Assembly (NCBI GenBank): GCA_900555075.1
Contig: USJO01000031.1
Span: 1 to 13,456 of the forward strand
Length of the DNA: 13,456 bases
Direction of reading: 5' to 3'
Origin: an uncultured Clostridium sp.
GTDB taxonomy: Bacteria > Bacillota > Clostridia > TANB77 > CAG-508
Part shown: one piece after another, positions 1-7,477 of the stretch
Layout: every line of letters starts with the position of its first letter
Numbering within the stretch: position 1 is the stretch's first letter
Program-made: the position numbers and the translations under genes
Notes under the pieces: model-generated
Databases searched by the model: none
Told to the model about the DNA's origin: nothing
What the model saw: only the letters and a program-made list of their open reading frames with translations

Positions 1-36
1 AATGTGTATTAGTAGAATTTTTCGAACATACACATT
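1..36. other. Inverted repeat at window start
   Basis: AATGTGTA (1-8) is the exact reverse complement of TACACATT (29-36), with a 20-base spacer that itself contains TTCGAA. A moderate T-rich tail (ATTTTATGTT) follows. It could be the terminator of a gene lying before the window, or an operator. The stem is AT-rich and lacks a strong U tract, so the role is uncertain. From here to base 160 I see no gene: all short frames lack ribosome binding sites. Confidence 0.35.
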
Positions 37-163
37 TTATGTTAATTAAGGCAAACAAAATTATTAAAATAGATGATGAACTTGGAACATTTTCCTAAAA
101 TAAACAATAGAAATTTATCACAAAATAATCATAAAAAACAAAAAAACAATTCACATAAAACTA

Positions 164-192
164 TTTACAAATTAATTTTTTTAAGATATAAT
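164..192 (+). promoter_or_regulatory. Sigma-A promoter of the surface-protein operon
   Basis: TTTACA (164-169) and a perfect TATAAT (187-192) are separated by 17 bases, close to the sigma-A consensus. Transcription would begin near 199. The short leader contains a 5-bp inverted repeat (GTTGT 205-209 with ACAAC 221-225) before the ribosome binding site AGGGGG at about 241-246. Confidence 0.75.
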
Positions 193-252
193 ATTAAATG
201 TCGGGTTGTAATATAATTAAACAACTAAAAATAAAAAAACAGGGGGATAACA

Positions 253-1227
253 ATGAAATTTTCAAAACTTAAAATTCTTTTAATGGTAGTGATTATAGGA
301 ATAATAACAGTAGGAATGCCTATTATTGCTTACGGAACTAATGAAGACGCTGTTATAGTAAAACAGTCAGAGAGTGAGTACATAATTTATTTAAAAGCGT
401 ACTTAAACCAAGAATTTCAATTTACATTCTCAAACAATAAAGAAGCTGATGTAGCAACTTTAGCATTTGTAAACTCTGCAGTGGATTCAGCTCAAGGAAC
501 AAACAACATCGCATATGTAAATGATGATGCAACAATAGCTTTATTTGCAAATAAAACTTACATGTGGGTAAAGGTAGATGGAGAACTAAAAATATCAGGA
601 TTAGAAATTGATATTAAAGACAATATTACAAAAACAGAATTAGAAAATATCAGAACAATATCAAAAATAATTCCAATAAAACTAGAACAGGAACAAATTG
701 TAAATAAAACAGATGAGAATGGAACCAAAATCACAGAAACAGTAGGTGTAGCAAAATTAGTTAATGAATTAAACAATGGAAAATATCAATTAATTGCAAG
801 AAAATCAACTACAGATAATGATAATTTCTTTGCTTTAGCAGAATTACTTGAAAAAAATCAATTTACAGACAAATATACAGAAATAAAAGCCAGCAAAGAA
901 TTTTTAGAGCTAGCAGAAAATCTATTGAGCATATTAAGAGACGAAGAATGGAAAACAATAGAAAACAATACAATTAAGCAACCAGCAGATGCACAAAATG
1001 GAGAACAATACATATTATGGTTGGTAGCTGATAATGATGTAGATGTACATTTCTTAACATCATTAAGAAAGTATGATGAAGAAGTTGTTAAAGAAGAAGT
1101 AAAAACTAAATTACCTCACACTTATGATAATAATACAATTCTAATAATTTTTGCAATAGTAGTAGTTGCAATAGTTGCAGTATCTATTAGAATAGCAGTT
1201 TTAAAGAAAAAAGAGATGAGTAAGTAA
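253..1227 (+). CDS. Secreted cell-surface protein with C-terminal LPHTY sorting-like signal
   Basis: This is a 324-residue protein with no family I recognise. The N-terminus is a classic Sec signal peptide: Lys-rich start, hydrophobic core to about residue 26, and likely cleavage after Ala-Tyr-Gly. The C-terminus has the three-part layout of a sortase substrate: L287-P-H-T-Y291, a hydrophobic segment (about 296-318), and a positive tail ending KKKEMSK. The usual Gly after Thr is Tyr here. The middle is hydrophilic and Asn/Glu/Lys-rich, without repeats. A sortase gene follows with a 1-base overlap, so the most natural reading is that this protein is its substrate, anchored to wall or to a pilus-like polymer. 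If the motif is not cut, it would remain a membrane-anchored surface protein. The start is supported by AGGGGG 6 bases upstream. Function beyond surface display is unknown. Confidence 0.72.
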   Translation: MKFSKLKILLMVVIIGIITVGMPIIAYGTNEDAVIVKQSESEYIIYLKAYLNQEFQFTFSNNKEADVATLAFVNSAVDSAQGTNNIAYVNDDATIALFANKTYMWVKVDGELKISGLEIDIKDNITKTELENIRTISKIIPIKLEQEQIVNKTDENGTKITETVGVAKLVNELNNGKYQLIARKSTTDNDNFFALAELLEKNQFTDKYTEIKASKEFLELAENLLSILRDEEWKTIENNTIKQPADAQNGEQYILWLVADNDVDVHFLTSLRKYDEEVVKEEVKTKLPHTYDNNTILIIFAIVVVAIVAVSIRIAVLKKKEMSK

Positions 1228-1823
1228 TGAAAAAGATAACAGTTTACAAAACAATTCTTGTAATGCTAGTTATCACAGCACTCGTCCTAGCAATATTTAT
1301 AATAAAAAAATATATTGAAGGTAATAAAATAGAAAACAATATTCAATCAGTATTGCAAGAAATAAAAAAAGAAAAACAAAGTAATCCTAACCAAATAGAT
1401 GTAATAAAAGAAATTGATGAAGAAATAGAAGGATATAAAGTAGTAGGTATAATAAATATACCAAAAATAAACATTGAATATCCAATACTAGAAAAAACTA
1501 ATAAAGAAAGCCTAAAACTATCAATTACAAAGTTTTGGGGAGAAAAAATAAATCAAAAAGGAAATGTAGTACTGGCAGGACATAATAATCTAAATAATAA
1601 AATGTTTGGAAAAATAGATAAGCTAGAAAATGGCGATATTATAGAATTAACAGATAGCCAAATGGTTGCTGTAGAATATCAGGTTTTTGATAAATACATT
1701 ATAGACCCAAATGATATAAACTGTATTTTCCCAGTAGAAGAAAATACAAGAGAAGTAACATTAATAACTTGTACAAACAGAGATAAAAACAGACTTGTAG
1801 TAAAAGCAAGAGAAATTATTTAA
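1227..1823 (+). CDS. Sortase (class D-like transpeptidase)
   Basis: The product is a membrane-bound cysteine transpeptidase that cuts a sorting motif and joins the protein to a wall or pilin amine. The 198-residue protein has an N-terminal membrane segment (about 8-26), a charged linker, and the sortase fold beginning at the IPKINIEYPI strand. The catalytic residues are visible: His119 in LAGHNN, Cys182 in TLITCT, and a following Arg, probably Arg189 in NRLVV (Arg185 is an alternative). The loop between Cys and Arg is short. There is no second C-terminal membrane helix of the pilus class C type, which suggests class D or a related small housekeeping type. Its ATG overlaps the stop of the upstream gene (TAATG), indicating translational coupling. 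The neighbouring LPHTY protein and the large adhesin are the likely substrates. The family call is firm; the class is tentative. Confidence 0.9.
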   Translation: MKKITVYKTILVMLVITALVLAIFIIKKYIEGNKIENNIQSVLQEIKKEKQSNPNQIDVIKEIDEEIEGYKVVGIINIPKINIEYPILEKTNKESLKLSITKFWGEKINQKGNVVLAGHNNLNNKMFGKIDKLENGDIIELTDSQMVAVEYQVFDKYIIDPNDINCIFPVEENTREVTLITCTNRDKNRLVVKAREII

Positions 1824-1843
1824 AAATCTTAATGGAGGTTAAA

Positions 1844-4800
1844 ATGAAAAAGAAGTTTTTAAACACAAAAAATGTAGTAATTGGACTTGTATCTTTAGTT
1901 TTAATTGGCGCTTCCGCAACAGGTGTAGCAGTATTCTTAAAAGATAGAGGCGAAGCAGCAGCTGCTGAACAAGAACAAGTACAAAACTTACCAGCAACAG
2001 GTAGAGGAGAAGATAATAATCAAACAGGTGAAAACACAACAATACCAAGTGAAAACAATACAACTGGAGACAATACACAAAAACCAACAGAACCTTCAAC
2101 AACAGAAGGTGCAACACCAGGTGAAACAACTAGACCAGGAACAACTGGTACAACAACAAGATCTAGAACAGAAGAAGCTGTAGCAGGAATAGAAGAGACT
2201 GTAAGAATAGAAGAAAGAAAAGTATTTGAAGATCTTAAACTATCATGGACTACACTTGCAATTCCAGCAATCACAGCAGATATGGGAATTTTCAAACCTG
2301 TACTAGGAATTGAAAAAACAGCAACAGCAGTAGTAAGAGCGAATCAAGAAGAACAAATACCAGTAACAGAAAACAATAAACCTATGGTAAGGGCGGGAGA
2401 TACAATAATTTACACAATCAAAGTATCAAATAGCGGAAACTATAAAGCAACTAATGTAGTTGTAACAGACTCATTAGATGTAATTTTTGACGGCAAAATA
2501 GTACCAGCAAACAAAGAACTTGTAAAAATAGAAACACTAGATGCTGGAAAACAAGCAACATTAAAAGTAGGATATGTAGTAAAACAAGAAGACATTAATG
2601 CAGTTTTAGAAACAGAACAAAATGAAACAATATCAAAAGACATTATAAACATAGCAACAGCAACAGATGGAAAAACAACAGTAGAAGATGAAGACGATAT
2701 GCCAGTAAACCCAGATGTTACAATAAATGTAAACAAAAATTGGCAAGATAACGACAACCAAGATGGAAAAAGACCAGAAAAAATAACAGTTGAATTATAC
2801 AGAAACAATGAAAATGAACCAGTTGAAACAGTTACAATAGATGCAAGAAGTGACTGGAAACATGTATTTAGCAATTTACCAAAATATGATGAAGACAAAC
2901 AAGAAATTACATACAAAGTTGTTGAAGGAACAGTTCCAGAATATGATACAGAATATGAAATAACAGACAATGAAGTAGAAATCTACAACCACCACACACC
3001 AGAAAAGGTAAGTGTAGAAGGAAGCAAAATATGGGATGACGCAGACAACCAAGATGGAAAGAGACCAAGTAGCATAATAGTTAATTTATTAGCAGACGGA
3101 GAAAAAGTAGATAGCAAAACAGTAACAGCAAGTGACAACTGGTCATGGTCATTCACAGGATTAGATAAATATAATTCTGGAACAGAAATTGTATACACAA
3201 TAAGTGAAGATACAGTTGCAGATTATACAACAGTAGTAGATGGATACAACATAACAAATACACATACACCAGAAAAAACAACAATATCAGGAAGCAAAAC
3301 ATGGGATGACGCAGACAACCAAGATGGAAAGAGACCAAGTAGCATAATAGTTAATTTATTAGCAGACGGAGAAAAAGTAGATAGCAAAACAGTAACAGCT
3401 GAAAATGAGTGGAATTGGTCATTTACAGATTTAAACAAATATGCAAAAGGAAGAGAAATACAATATACAATAACAGAAGATAAAGTAGAAAATTATATAA
3501 CAAACATAGAAAAAACAGAGAATGGATATGTGGTTACAAATAGCTATACACCAGAAACAACATCAATATCAGTTGAAAAAGTGTGGGAAGACAAAAACAA
3601 CCAAGATGGAGTAAGACCAGCTAGTATAAAAGTCAAACTATATATGAAGATACTTGATAATAACATTGCTGTAGCCAATAAAGAACCATTAGAGTTGAAT
3701 GCCTCAACATTTTGGAAAGCAGAATTCAAAGACTTACCAAAATATGCAAAAGGAATTGAAATTAAATACATAGTAAAAGAAGTAAATGAACAAGCAGATG
3801 CAACAATAAAAGGAACAGAATATAAGGTAGCATATGATGACCCTATTATAAATGAAAACGGAAAATATATTAAAATTACAAATAGATACACACCAAAAAC
3901 AACTTCAGTATCAGTTGAAAAAGTGTGGGAAGACAAAAACAACCAAGATGGAGTAAGACCAGACAGCATAAACGTACAGTTATACAAAACAGTTGGAACA
4001 ACAACCACAAGTGTGGAAAAGGTTAAGTTGACAAATAGCAAATTGACACATACTTGGACAGAATTACCACAATATGAAAAAGGCACAGAAATAAAGTATA
4101 CAGTAAGAGAACTTGACAGCAACGGAAATCCATTAGAAGATGGAAAACAAATAAATGGAAAAAGCGGAACAAAATACACAGTAAAATATACTACTGATGA
4201 AAATGGAAAGCAAATTATTACAAATACTTACAAGCGAGTAACAACAAGTGTTTCAGGAACAAAAACTTGGGTTGATTATGATAATAAGTATAATAGTAGA
4301 CCAGAAAGTATAACAATCAACTTATTAGCAAATGGAGAAAAAGTAGATAGTAAAACAATAACACCACAAAATGGTAGTTGGACATATGAATTTGATGAAG
4401 GCTTACCAGTATATAAAAACGGACAAAAAATAACATACACAATAAGCGAAGAAGAAGTTTCAGGCTATACATCAAATGTAACAGGCTATAATGTAACAAA
4501 CACATATACAGAAGCACCTAAAGGTACAATAACAATGAATTGGGATACACAAAGCACAACAGAATCTCCAATCCCTGTAGATGTAGTCTTTGTACTTGAC
4601 ACATCTGGAAGTATGACAGCCGGAGGTTCTTTAAGAGGAACAAATATGGTTACAGCAGTAAATAATGCTATAGATGAAATTTTAAGATTTAATAAAAATA
4701 ATAGAATTTCAGTTGTGGGATATAGTGAATATGGAATTCTTAATGTTCAATACAAAAATGCAGAACATTCTTCAGTACTACTACCACTTGGAAGATATAC

Positions 4801-5767
4801 TGCAAATAATGGTAAAAATTATTTGAATAAATCAGAAAATAAGGTAGAAACAAATATTCAAGTTTATGCTAAAAAAACAAGATACTTTGAAAATGGAACA
4901 TTCACTCAAGCAGGAATACAAAAAGGTGCAGAACAATTAATTAATAGCGCAGGCAAAACTGTTAAAGTAGATGGAAAAGATGTACAAAGAGTTCCTGTTA
5001 TAATAATTGTATCAGATGGTGAGCCAACAGTATTTTCAACAAATTATACATCACCACTATCTAAACCGGTATTAGGTACCTCACAATTAGCCAATACTTC
5101 AGCAGTGTATGGATACTATACAATATTAACAGCAAATTATTTTAAACAACAAGTAGCAAAAGCCTATGGAACTTCAGCAAAGGTATTTACTATTGCAATG
5201 GATTTAACAACACATTATGGAAAAACAGTACTAAACCCAAATAATATAAACGTTGGAAGTTGCAAAGATTGTAAAGAAAAAGACCCTAAGAATGCAATTG
5301 AGGACAAAGAAATATCAAAAAAATTATATAAATATTTAAATAATTTTAAACAAGATATTATGGTTAGCTGTTCTGTTAGAGTTACTGAAGATTATAAACC
5401 TGTTAATGAAAGTGTAACAGTTGTTAAGAATCCATATAGCAATTATAGCTATGCAGACAAAGCATTTGCAAATAATGGTATGACTGCAGATGATTTAAAA
5501 AGAGCAATGATAGTAAGTATAACAGAAACAGTATCAAACAAAAAGACTCATGATATAGATGAAAACGATAGGAAAACAGGTAAGGTATATCTTGATAAAA
5601 TAGATATAACAAAAAATTTCGAGTTAAAAATCGCAGGAGGAAAAACATATACTTCATATACAGACGCAGAAAATGATAAATTAGTCAGATTTGATGGAGA
5701 AAAGTATTATGTTGATTTAACAAAATTAATAGGTAAAACAGTAACAGTAAATTATAGACAAAAATAA
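1844..5767 (+). CDS. Giant adhesin: N-terminal TM and LPATG, six Cna_B domains, VWA domain
   Basis: I chose the ATG at 1844 because GGAGG (1834-1838) lies 5 bases before it; the ATG at 1832 overlaps that binding site. The product is 1307 residues. In order: a Lys-rich N-terminus and hydrophobic segment (about 11-32), LPATG at 49-53, a Thr/Pro/Ser/Gly-rich linker to about 110, a DUF11-like domain (about 180-280, with AGDTIIYTIKVSNSG), and six Cna_B-type domains beginning near residues 290, 388, 478, 572, 686 and 799. Each starts near a KxW(x)D pattern, mostly followed by NQDGxRP. Most keep the Lys, the Glu of YTISE/YTITE, and the terminal Asn of (I/V)TNxYTP expected for an internal isopeptide bond. 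A VWA domain (about 910-1180) follows with a complete MIDAS: D919-T-S-G-S923, a Thr near 1019-1021, and D1058 in SDGEP. The last 120 residues look like another beta domain. There is no C-terminal sorting signal. The likely role is adhesion at the cell surface. Confidence 0.88.
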   Translation: MKKKFLNTKNVVIGLVSLVLIGASATGVAVFLKDRGEAAAAEQEQVQNLPATGRGEDNNQTGENTTIPSENNTTGDNTQKPTEPSTTEGATPGETTRPGTTGTTTRSRTEEAVAGIEETVRIEERKVFEDLKLSWTTLAIPAITADMGIFKPVLGIEKTATAVVRANQEEQIPVTENNKPMVRAGDTIIYTIKVSNSGNYKATNVVVTDSLDVIFDGKIVPANKELVKIETLDAGKQATLKVGYVVKQEDINAVLETEQNETISKDIINIATATDGKTTVEDEDDMPVNPDVTINVNKNWQDNDNQDGKRPEKITVELYRNNENEPVETVTIDARSDWKHVFSNLPKYDEDKQEITYKVVEGTVPEYDTEYEITDNEVEIYNHHTPEKVSVEGSKIWDDADNQDGKRPSSIIVNLLADGEKVDSKTVTASDNWSWSFTGLDKYNSGTEIVYTISEDTVADYTTVVDGYNITNTHTPEKTTISGSKTWDDADNQDGKRPSSIIVNLLADGEKVDSKTVTAENEWNWSFTDLNKYAKGREIQYTITEDKVENYITNIEKTENGYVVTNSYTPETTSISVEKVWEDKNNQDGVRPASIKVKLYMKILDNNIAVANKEPLELNASTFWKAEFKDLPKYAKGIEIKYIVKEVNEQADATIKGTEYKVAYDDPIINENGKYIKITNRYTPKTTSVSVEKVWEDKNNQDGVRPDSINVQLYKTVGTTTTSVEKVKLTNSKLTHTWTELPQYEKGTEIKYTVRELDSNGNPLEDGKQINGKSGTKYTVKYTTDENGKQIITNTYKRVTTSVSGTKTWVDYDNKYNSRPESITINLLANGEKVDSKTITPQNGSWTYEFDEGLPVYKNGQKITYTISEEEVSGYTSNVTGYNVTNTYTEAPKGTITMNWDTQSTTESPIPVDVVFVLDTSGSMTAGGSLRGTNMVTAVNNAIDEILRFNKNNRISVVGYSEYGILNVQYKNAEHSSVLLPLGRYTANNGKNYLNKSENKVETNIQVYAKKTRYFENGTFTQAGIQKGAEQLINSAGKTVKVDGKDVQRVPVIIIVSDGEPTVFSTNYTSPLSKPVLGTSQLANTSAVYGYYTILTANYFKQQVAKAYGTSAKVFTIAMDLTTHYGKTVLNPNNINVGSCKDCKEKDPKNAIEDKEISKKLYKYLNNFKQDIMVSCSVRVTEDYKPVNESVTVVKNPYSNYSYADKAFANNGMTADDLKRAMIVSITETVSNKKTHDIDENDRKTGKVYLDKIDITKNFELKIAGGKTYTSYTDAENDKLVRFDGEKYYVDLTKLIGKTVTVNYRQK
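3020..3399 (+). repeat. 110-bp near-identical direct repeat in Cna_B domains 2 and 3
   Basis: Bases 3020-3129 and 3290-3399 (offset 270, exactly 90 codons) match at 109 of 110 positions by my reading; the only difference is T3030/C3300. They encode the first half of domains 2 and 3, while the second halves differ. This is the pattern of recent duplication or gene conversion within an adhesin array, and a hotspot for slippage and domain-number change. Confidence 0.88.
3567..3962 (+). repeat. 54-bp identical direct repeat in Cna_B domains 4 and 5
   Basis: Bases 3567-3620 and 3909-3962 are identical (offset 342, or 114 codons). They cover the opening strand and NQDGVRP motif of domains 4 and 5. 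This is a second, independent homogenised pair in the same gene. Domains 4 and 5 are longer than 2 and 3, so the array has two subfamilies. Confidence 0.85.
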
Positions 5768-5773
5768 AAAAAA

Positions 5774-5810
5774 TTAGGGCAGTGATTAAGTTAAAAAATC
5801 ACTGCCTTAA
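5774..5810 (+). terminator. Hairpin terminator after the adhesin gene
   Basis: GGCAGTGATT (5778-5787) pairs perfectly with AATCACTGCC (5797-5806) around a 9-base loop, and flanking A/T and one G-T pair extend the stem to 14 bp. It begins 7 bases after the adhesin stop. On the plus strand the tail is A/T mixed rather than a pure U tract. On the opposite strand the stem is followed by a strong T run, so it may work in both directions. It separates the operon from the next promoter. Confidence 0.7.
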
Positions 5811-5833
5811 ATATATAAAAATATACAAAACCC

Positions 5834-5863
5834 TTGTAAAAAAACTTAGAATAATGTTATAAT
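5834..5863 (+). promoter_or_regulatory. Sigma-A promoter of the signal peptidase gene
   Basis: TTGTAA (5834-5839) and a perfect TATAAT (5858-5863) are 18 bases apart. The predicted start of transcription, about 5870, lies only some 11 bases before the start codon at 5881. This promoter also argues against using the in-frame ATG at 5866, which would lie upstream of the transcript start. Confidence 0.68.
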
Positions 5864-5880
5864 AAATGCGAGGTAAACAA

Positions 5881-6534
5881 ATGGAAGAACAAGTAGAAGA
5901 AAAGGAAAGTAAAGTTTTTAAAGAAATACTAGAATGGTGCTTTTGCATATTTTTAGCATTAATTATTGCATTAGCTACAAGGTATTACATAATAACATCA
6001 ACGGTGGTGAAACAAGCATCAATGTATCCAACCCTGAAGGAAAATCAAAGAGTAGTATTAAGTAGAGTAAAAAGAATTACAAAAAATCAATATAAAACTG
6101 GAGATATAATAACCTTTGAGGCACCAAGCGAAGTAAAAAAAGCCACAGAAGTGGACTTATCAAATAAAGTAGCCATATACAATTATGAACCCCAAAATGC
6201 AACTCAATATTTAGTATACTATGTACTAGAGCTAACAAAAACAAGCTATATAAAAAGAGTAATAGGAGTAGAAGGAGATAGAGTTCAAATAGTTAACGGA
6301 AAAGTATATATAAACGGAGAGGAATTAATAGAGGATTATTTACAAAAGGGAGTGACTACAAAAACAGTATATTACAATGATGTAATAGTACCAGAAGGAT
6401 GTATATATGTACTAGGAGATAATAGAGATGAAAGCTTAGATAGCAGAACATTTGGCTGCATACCACTAGAAAAAGTAGAAGGAAAAGTAATATTACGCTA
6501 CTGGCCAATAACACAATTTGGAACAGTTAAATGA
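5881..6534 (+). CDS. lepB: Type I signal peptidase
   Basis: This membrane serine protease (S26 family) removes Sec signal peptides on the outer face of the membrane by a Ser-Lys dyad. The 217-residue protein has one N-terminal membrane segment (about residues 15-35), the catalytic Ser47 in SMYPTL, the general base Lys125 in YIKRVIGVEGD, and the conserved box GDNRDESLDSR from residue 179. It lacks a second membrane helix, as is usual for Gram-positive enzymes. An upstream in-frame ATG at 5866 is rejected because it falls against the -10 box; AGG at 5871-5873 supports 5881. It sits just after the adhesin/sortase operon but has its own promoter. It could be the general secretion peptidase or one dedicated to the surface proteins, as pilus loci often carry one; the sequence does not decide this. 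Confidence 0.92.
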   Translation: MEEQVEEKESKVFKEILEWCFCIFLALIIALATRYYIITSTVVKQASMYPTLKENQRVVLSRVKRITKNQYKTGDIITFEAPSEVKKATEVDLSNKVAIYNYEPQNATQYLVYYVLELTKTSYIKRVIGVEGDRVQIVNGKVYINGEELIEDYLQKGVTTKTVYYNDVIVPEGCIYVLGDNRDESLDSRTFGCIPLEKVEGKVILRYWPITQFGTVK

Positions 6535-6579
6535 AATTAATTAAAAACTCATTATATTTAATTTTTCAGTTTCATTTGT

Positions 6580-6690
6580 CTCGCTCCTGTTCACAGAAAT
6601 TCTTTGTGCCTTTTATGGCACCCTTTCTCACAGCGAACTTTTTCCATAAAATTCACTTAGAATTTCTAGCTCCATACACTCGAACCATTA
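6580..6690. other. Structured intergenic element of unknown nature
   Basis: The 200 bases between the signal peptidase gene and the udk terminator differ in composition from all neighbours: pyrimidine-rich on the plus strand and locally richer in GC. There is a hairpin GTGCC (6606-6610)/GGCAC (6617-6621) with outer AGAAA/TTTCT pairing (6595-6599 with 6624-6628), and an inverted pair AGAAATTCT (6595-6603)/AGAATTTCT (6659-6667). A 67-codon frame opens at 6531, overlapping the lepB stop, but its protein is rich in Phe/His/Pro and resembles nothing. A small RNA, a dispersed repeat or a decayed element are all possible. Confidence 0.4.
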
Positions 6691-6741
6691 CACTTTCAAA
6701 ATTAAATATAATGAATATTTTAGGAAATAGATAAATGAAAA

Positions 6742-6776
6742 AAGAAGCATTAATTAAATAATGCTTCTTATTTTTT
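6742..6776. terminator. Bidirectional intrinsic terminator between convergent genes
   Basis: AAGAAGCATTA (6742-6752) pairs perfectly with TAATGCTTCTT (6759-6769) around a 6-base loop. On the plus strand ATTTTTT follows; on the minus strand the stem is followed by TTTTTTCAT. It can therefore end both the rightward lepB transcript and the leftward udk transcript. The udk stop codon (6754-6756) lies in the loop and its last sense codons form one arm. Confidence 0.85.
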
Positions 6777-7368
6777 CAATAATCATATTAAGTGCAACGT
6801 GATTGTATCCACCTTCAGGAACAATAATATCTGCATACTTTTTACTTGGCTCAACAAACTGTTCATGCATAGGCTTTACAGTAGTTTTGTATTGTTCAAT
6901 AACAGAATCAATAGTACGACCTCTGTCTCTAACATCACGAACTAATCTTCTAATAAAACGAATATCTGCATCAGTATCAACAAATATCTTAATATCCATC
7001 ATATCTCTTAGCTCTTTATTTTCAAATATTAAAATACCATCCAATAAAATAACTTTTTTAGGGATTACTTTAAAGGTTTGTTCTTCTCTTATATGGTCAA
7101 CAAATGAATAATTAGGTCTATAAATAATTTCACCATTTTTAAGCTTAGTCAAATGTTCAATAAGTAAATCTGTATCAAAAGCATCAGGATGGTCAAAATT
7201 CAATTTTTTCCTTTCGTCAAATGAAAGGTTAGAATTGCTTTTATAATAATAGTCGTGAGAAAGCATTGTAATATTATTTGCAAATTCTTTTCTTATATTT
7301 TCAGCTAAAGTACTTTTTCCAGAACCAGTTCCGCCTGCAATTCCAATAATAATAGGGTTAAGTTCCAT
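6754..7368 (-). CDS. udk: Uridine kinase
   Basis: This cytosolic enzyme of pyrimidine salvage phosphorylates uridine and cytidine to UMP and CMP with ATP or GTP. The 204-residue product has the P-loop GGTGSGKST at residues 12-20, the catalytic-region Asp39 in SHDYYYK, DHPDAFD, the VILLDGILIFEN core strand, and the Arg-rich lid RRLVRDVRDRGRT. Length matches the family (about 200-215). I chose the ATG at 7368 over a TTG at 7383 because GGAGG (7381-7377 on this strand) lies 8 bases upstream and the TTG overlaps it. It is the only minus-strand gene in the window and is divergent from the riboflavin kinase-like gene. Confidence 0.93.
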   Translation of the reverse strand: MELNPIIIGIAGGTGSGKSTLAENIRKEFANNITMLSHDYYYKSNSNLSFDERKKLNFDHPDAFDTDLLIEHLTKLKNGEIIYRPNYSFVDHIREEQTFKVIPKKVILLDGILIFENKELRDMMDIKIFVDTDADIRFIRRLVRDVRDRGRTIDSVIEQYKTTVKPMHEQFVEPSKKYADIIVPEGGYNHVALNMIIEKIRSII

Positions 7369-7399
7369 TTTTAAAACCTCCAAAATTTATACTATATAC

Positions 7400-7428
7400 A
7401 TTTTAAACCAAATATTAGAGAAATGCAA
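7400..7428 (-). promoter_or_regulatory. Promoter of udk
   Basis: On the minus strand TTGCAT (7428-7423) and TAAAAT (7405-7400) are separated by 17 bases, placing the transcript start about 25-30 bases before the udk start codon. Other AT-rich -10 candidates overlap nearby, so the exact boxes are tentative. Confidence 0.5.
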
Positions 7429-7477
7429 CAAAAAACGACAAAAAGTATATTTTTTTACAATTTCATAAAACTATCAG

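Noticed and set aside
73..220. A short frame of about 45 codons beginning with ATGATG upstream of the first gene.
   Set aside because: No binding site, very AT-rich, and it runs through the promoter of the surface operon.
1832..1834. ATG at 1832 as start of the adhesin.
   Set aside because: It overlaps the GGAGG that serves the ATG at 1844, and the Lys-rich N-terminus before the membrane segment fits a start at 1844.
3544..4179. A 211-codon open frame on the minus strand inside the adhesin gene, plus several similar ones at 2440-2970 and 2983-3438.
   Set aside because: They mirror the repetitive plus-strand Cna_B coding sequence, lack binding sites, and their predicted proteins are Ser/Phe/Leu-rich without any domain. 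The plus-strand reading is certain.
6531..6734. A 67-codon frame whose ATG overlaps the lepB stop, suggesting translational coupling.
   Set aside because: The residue make-up is unlike the other genes, no binding site is evident beyond the overlap, and the DNA is better explained by palindromic structure. Kept only as a structured spacer.
6803..7111. Plus-strand 102-codon frame opposite udk.
   Set aside because: Udk on the minus strand has all catalytic motifs across this stretch; the plus frame has no binding site or recognisable domain.
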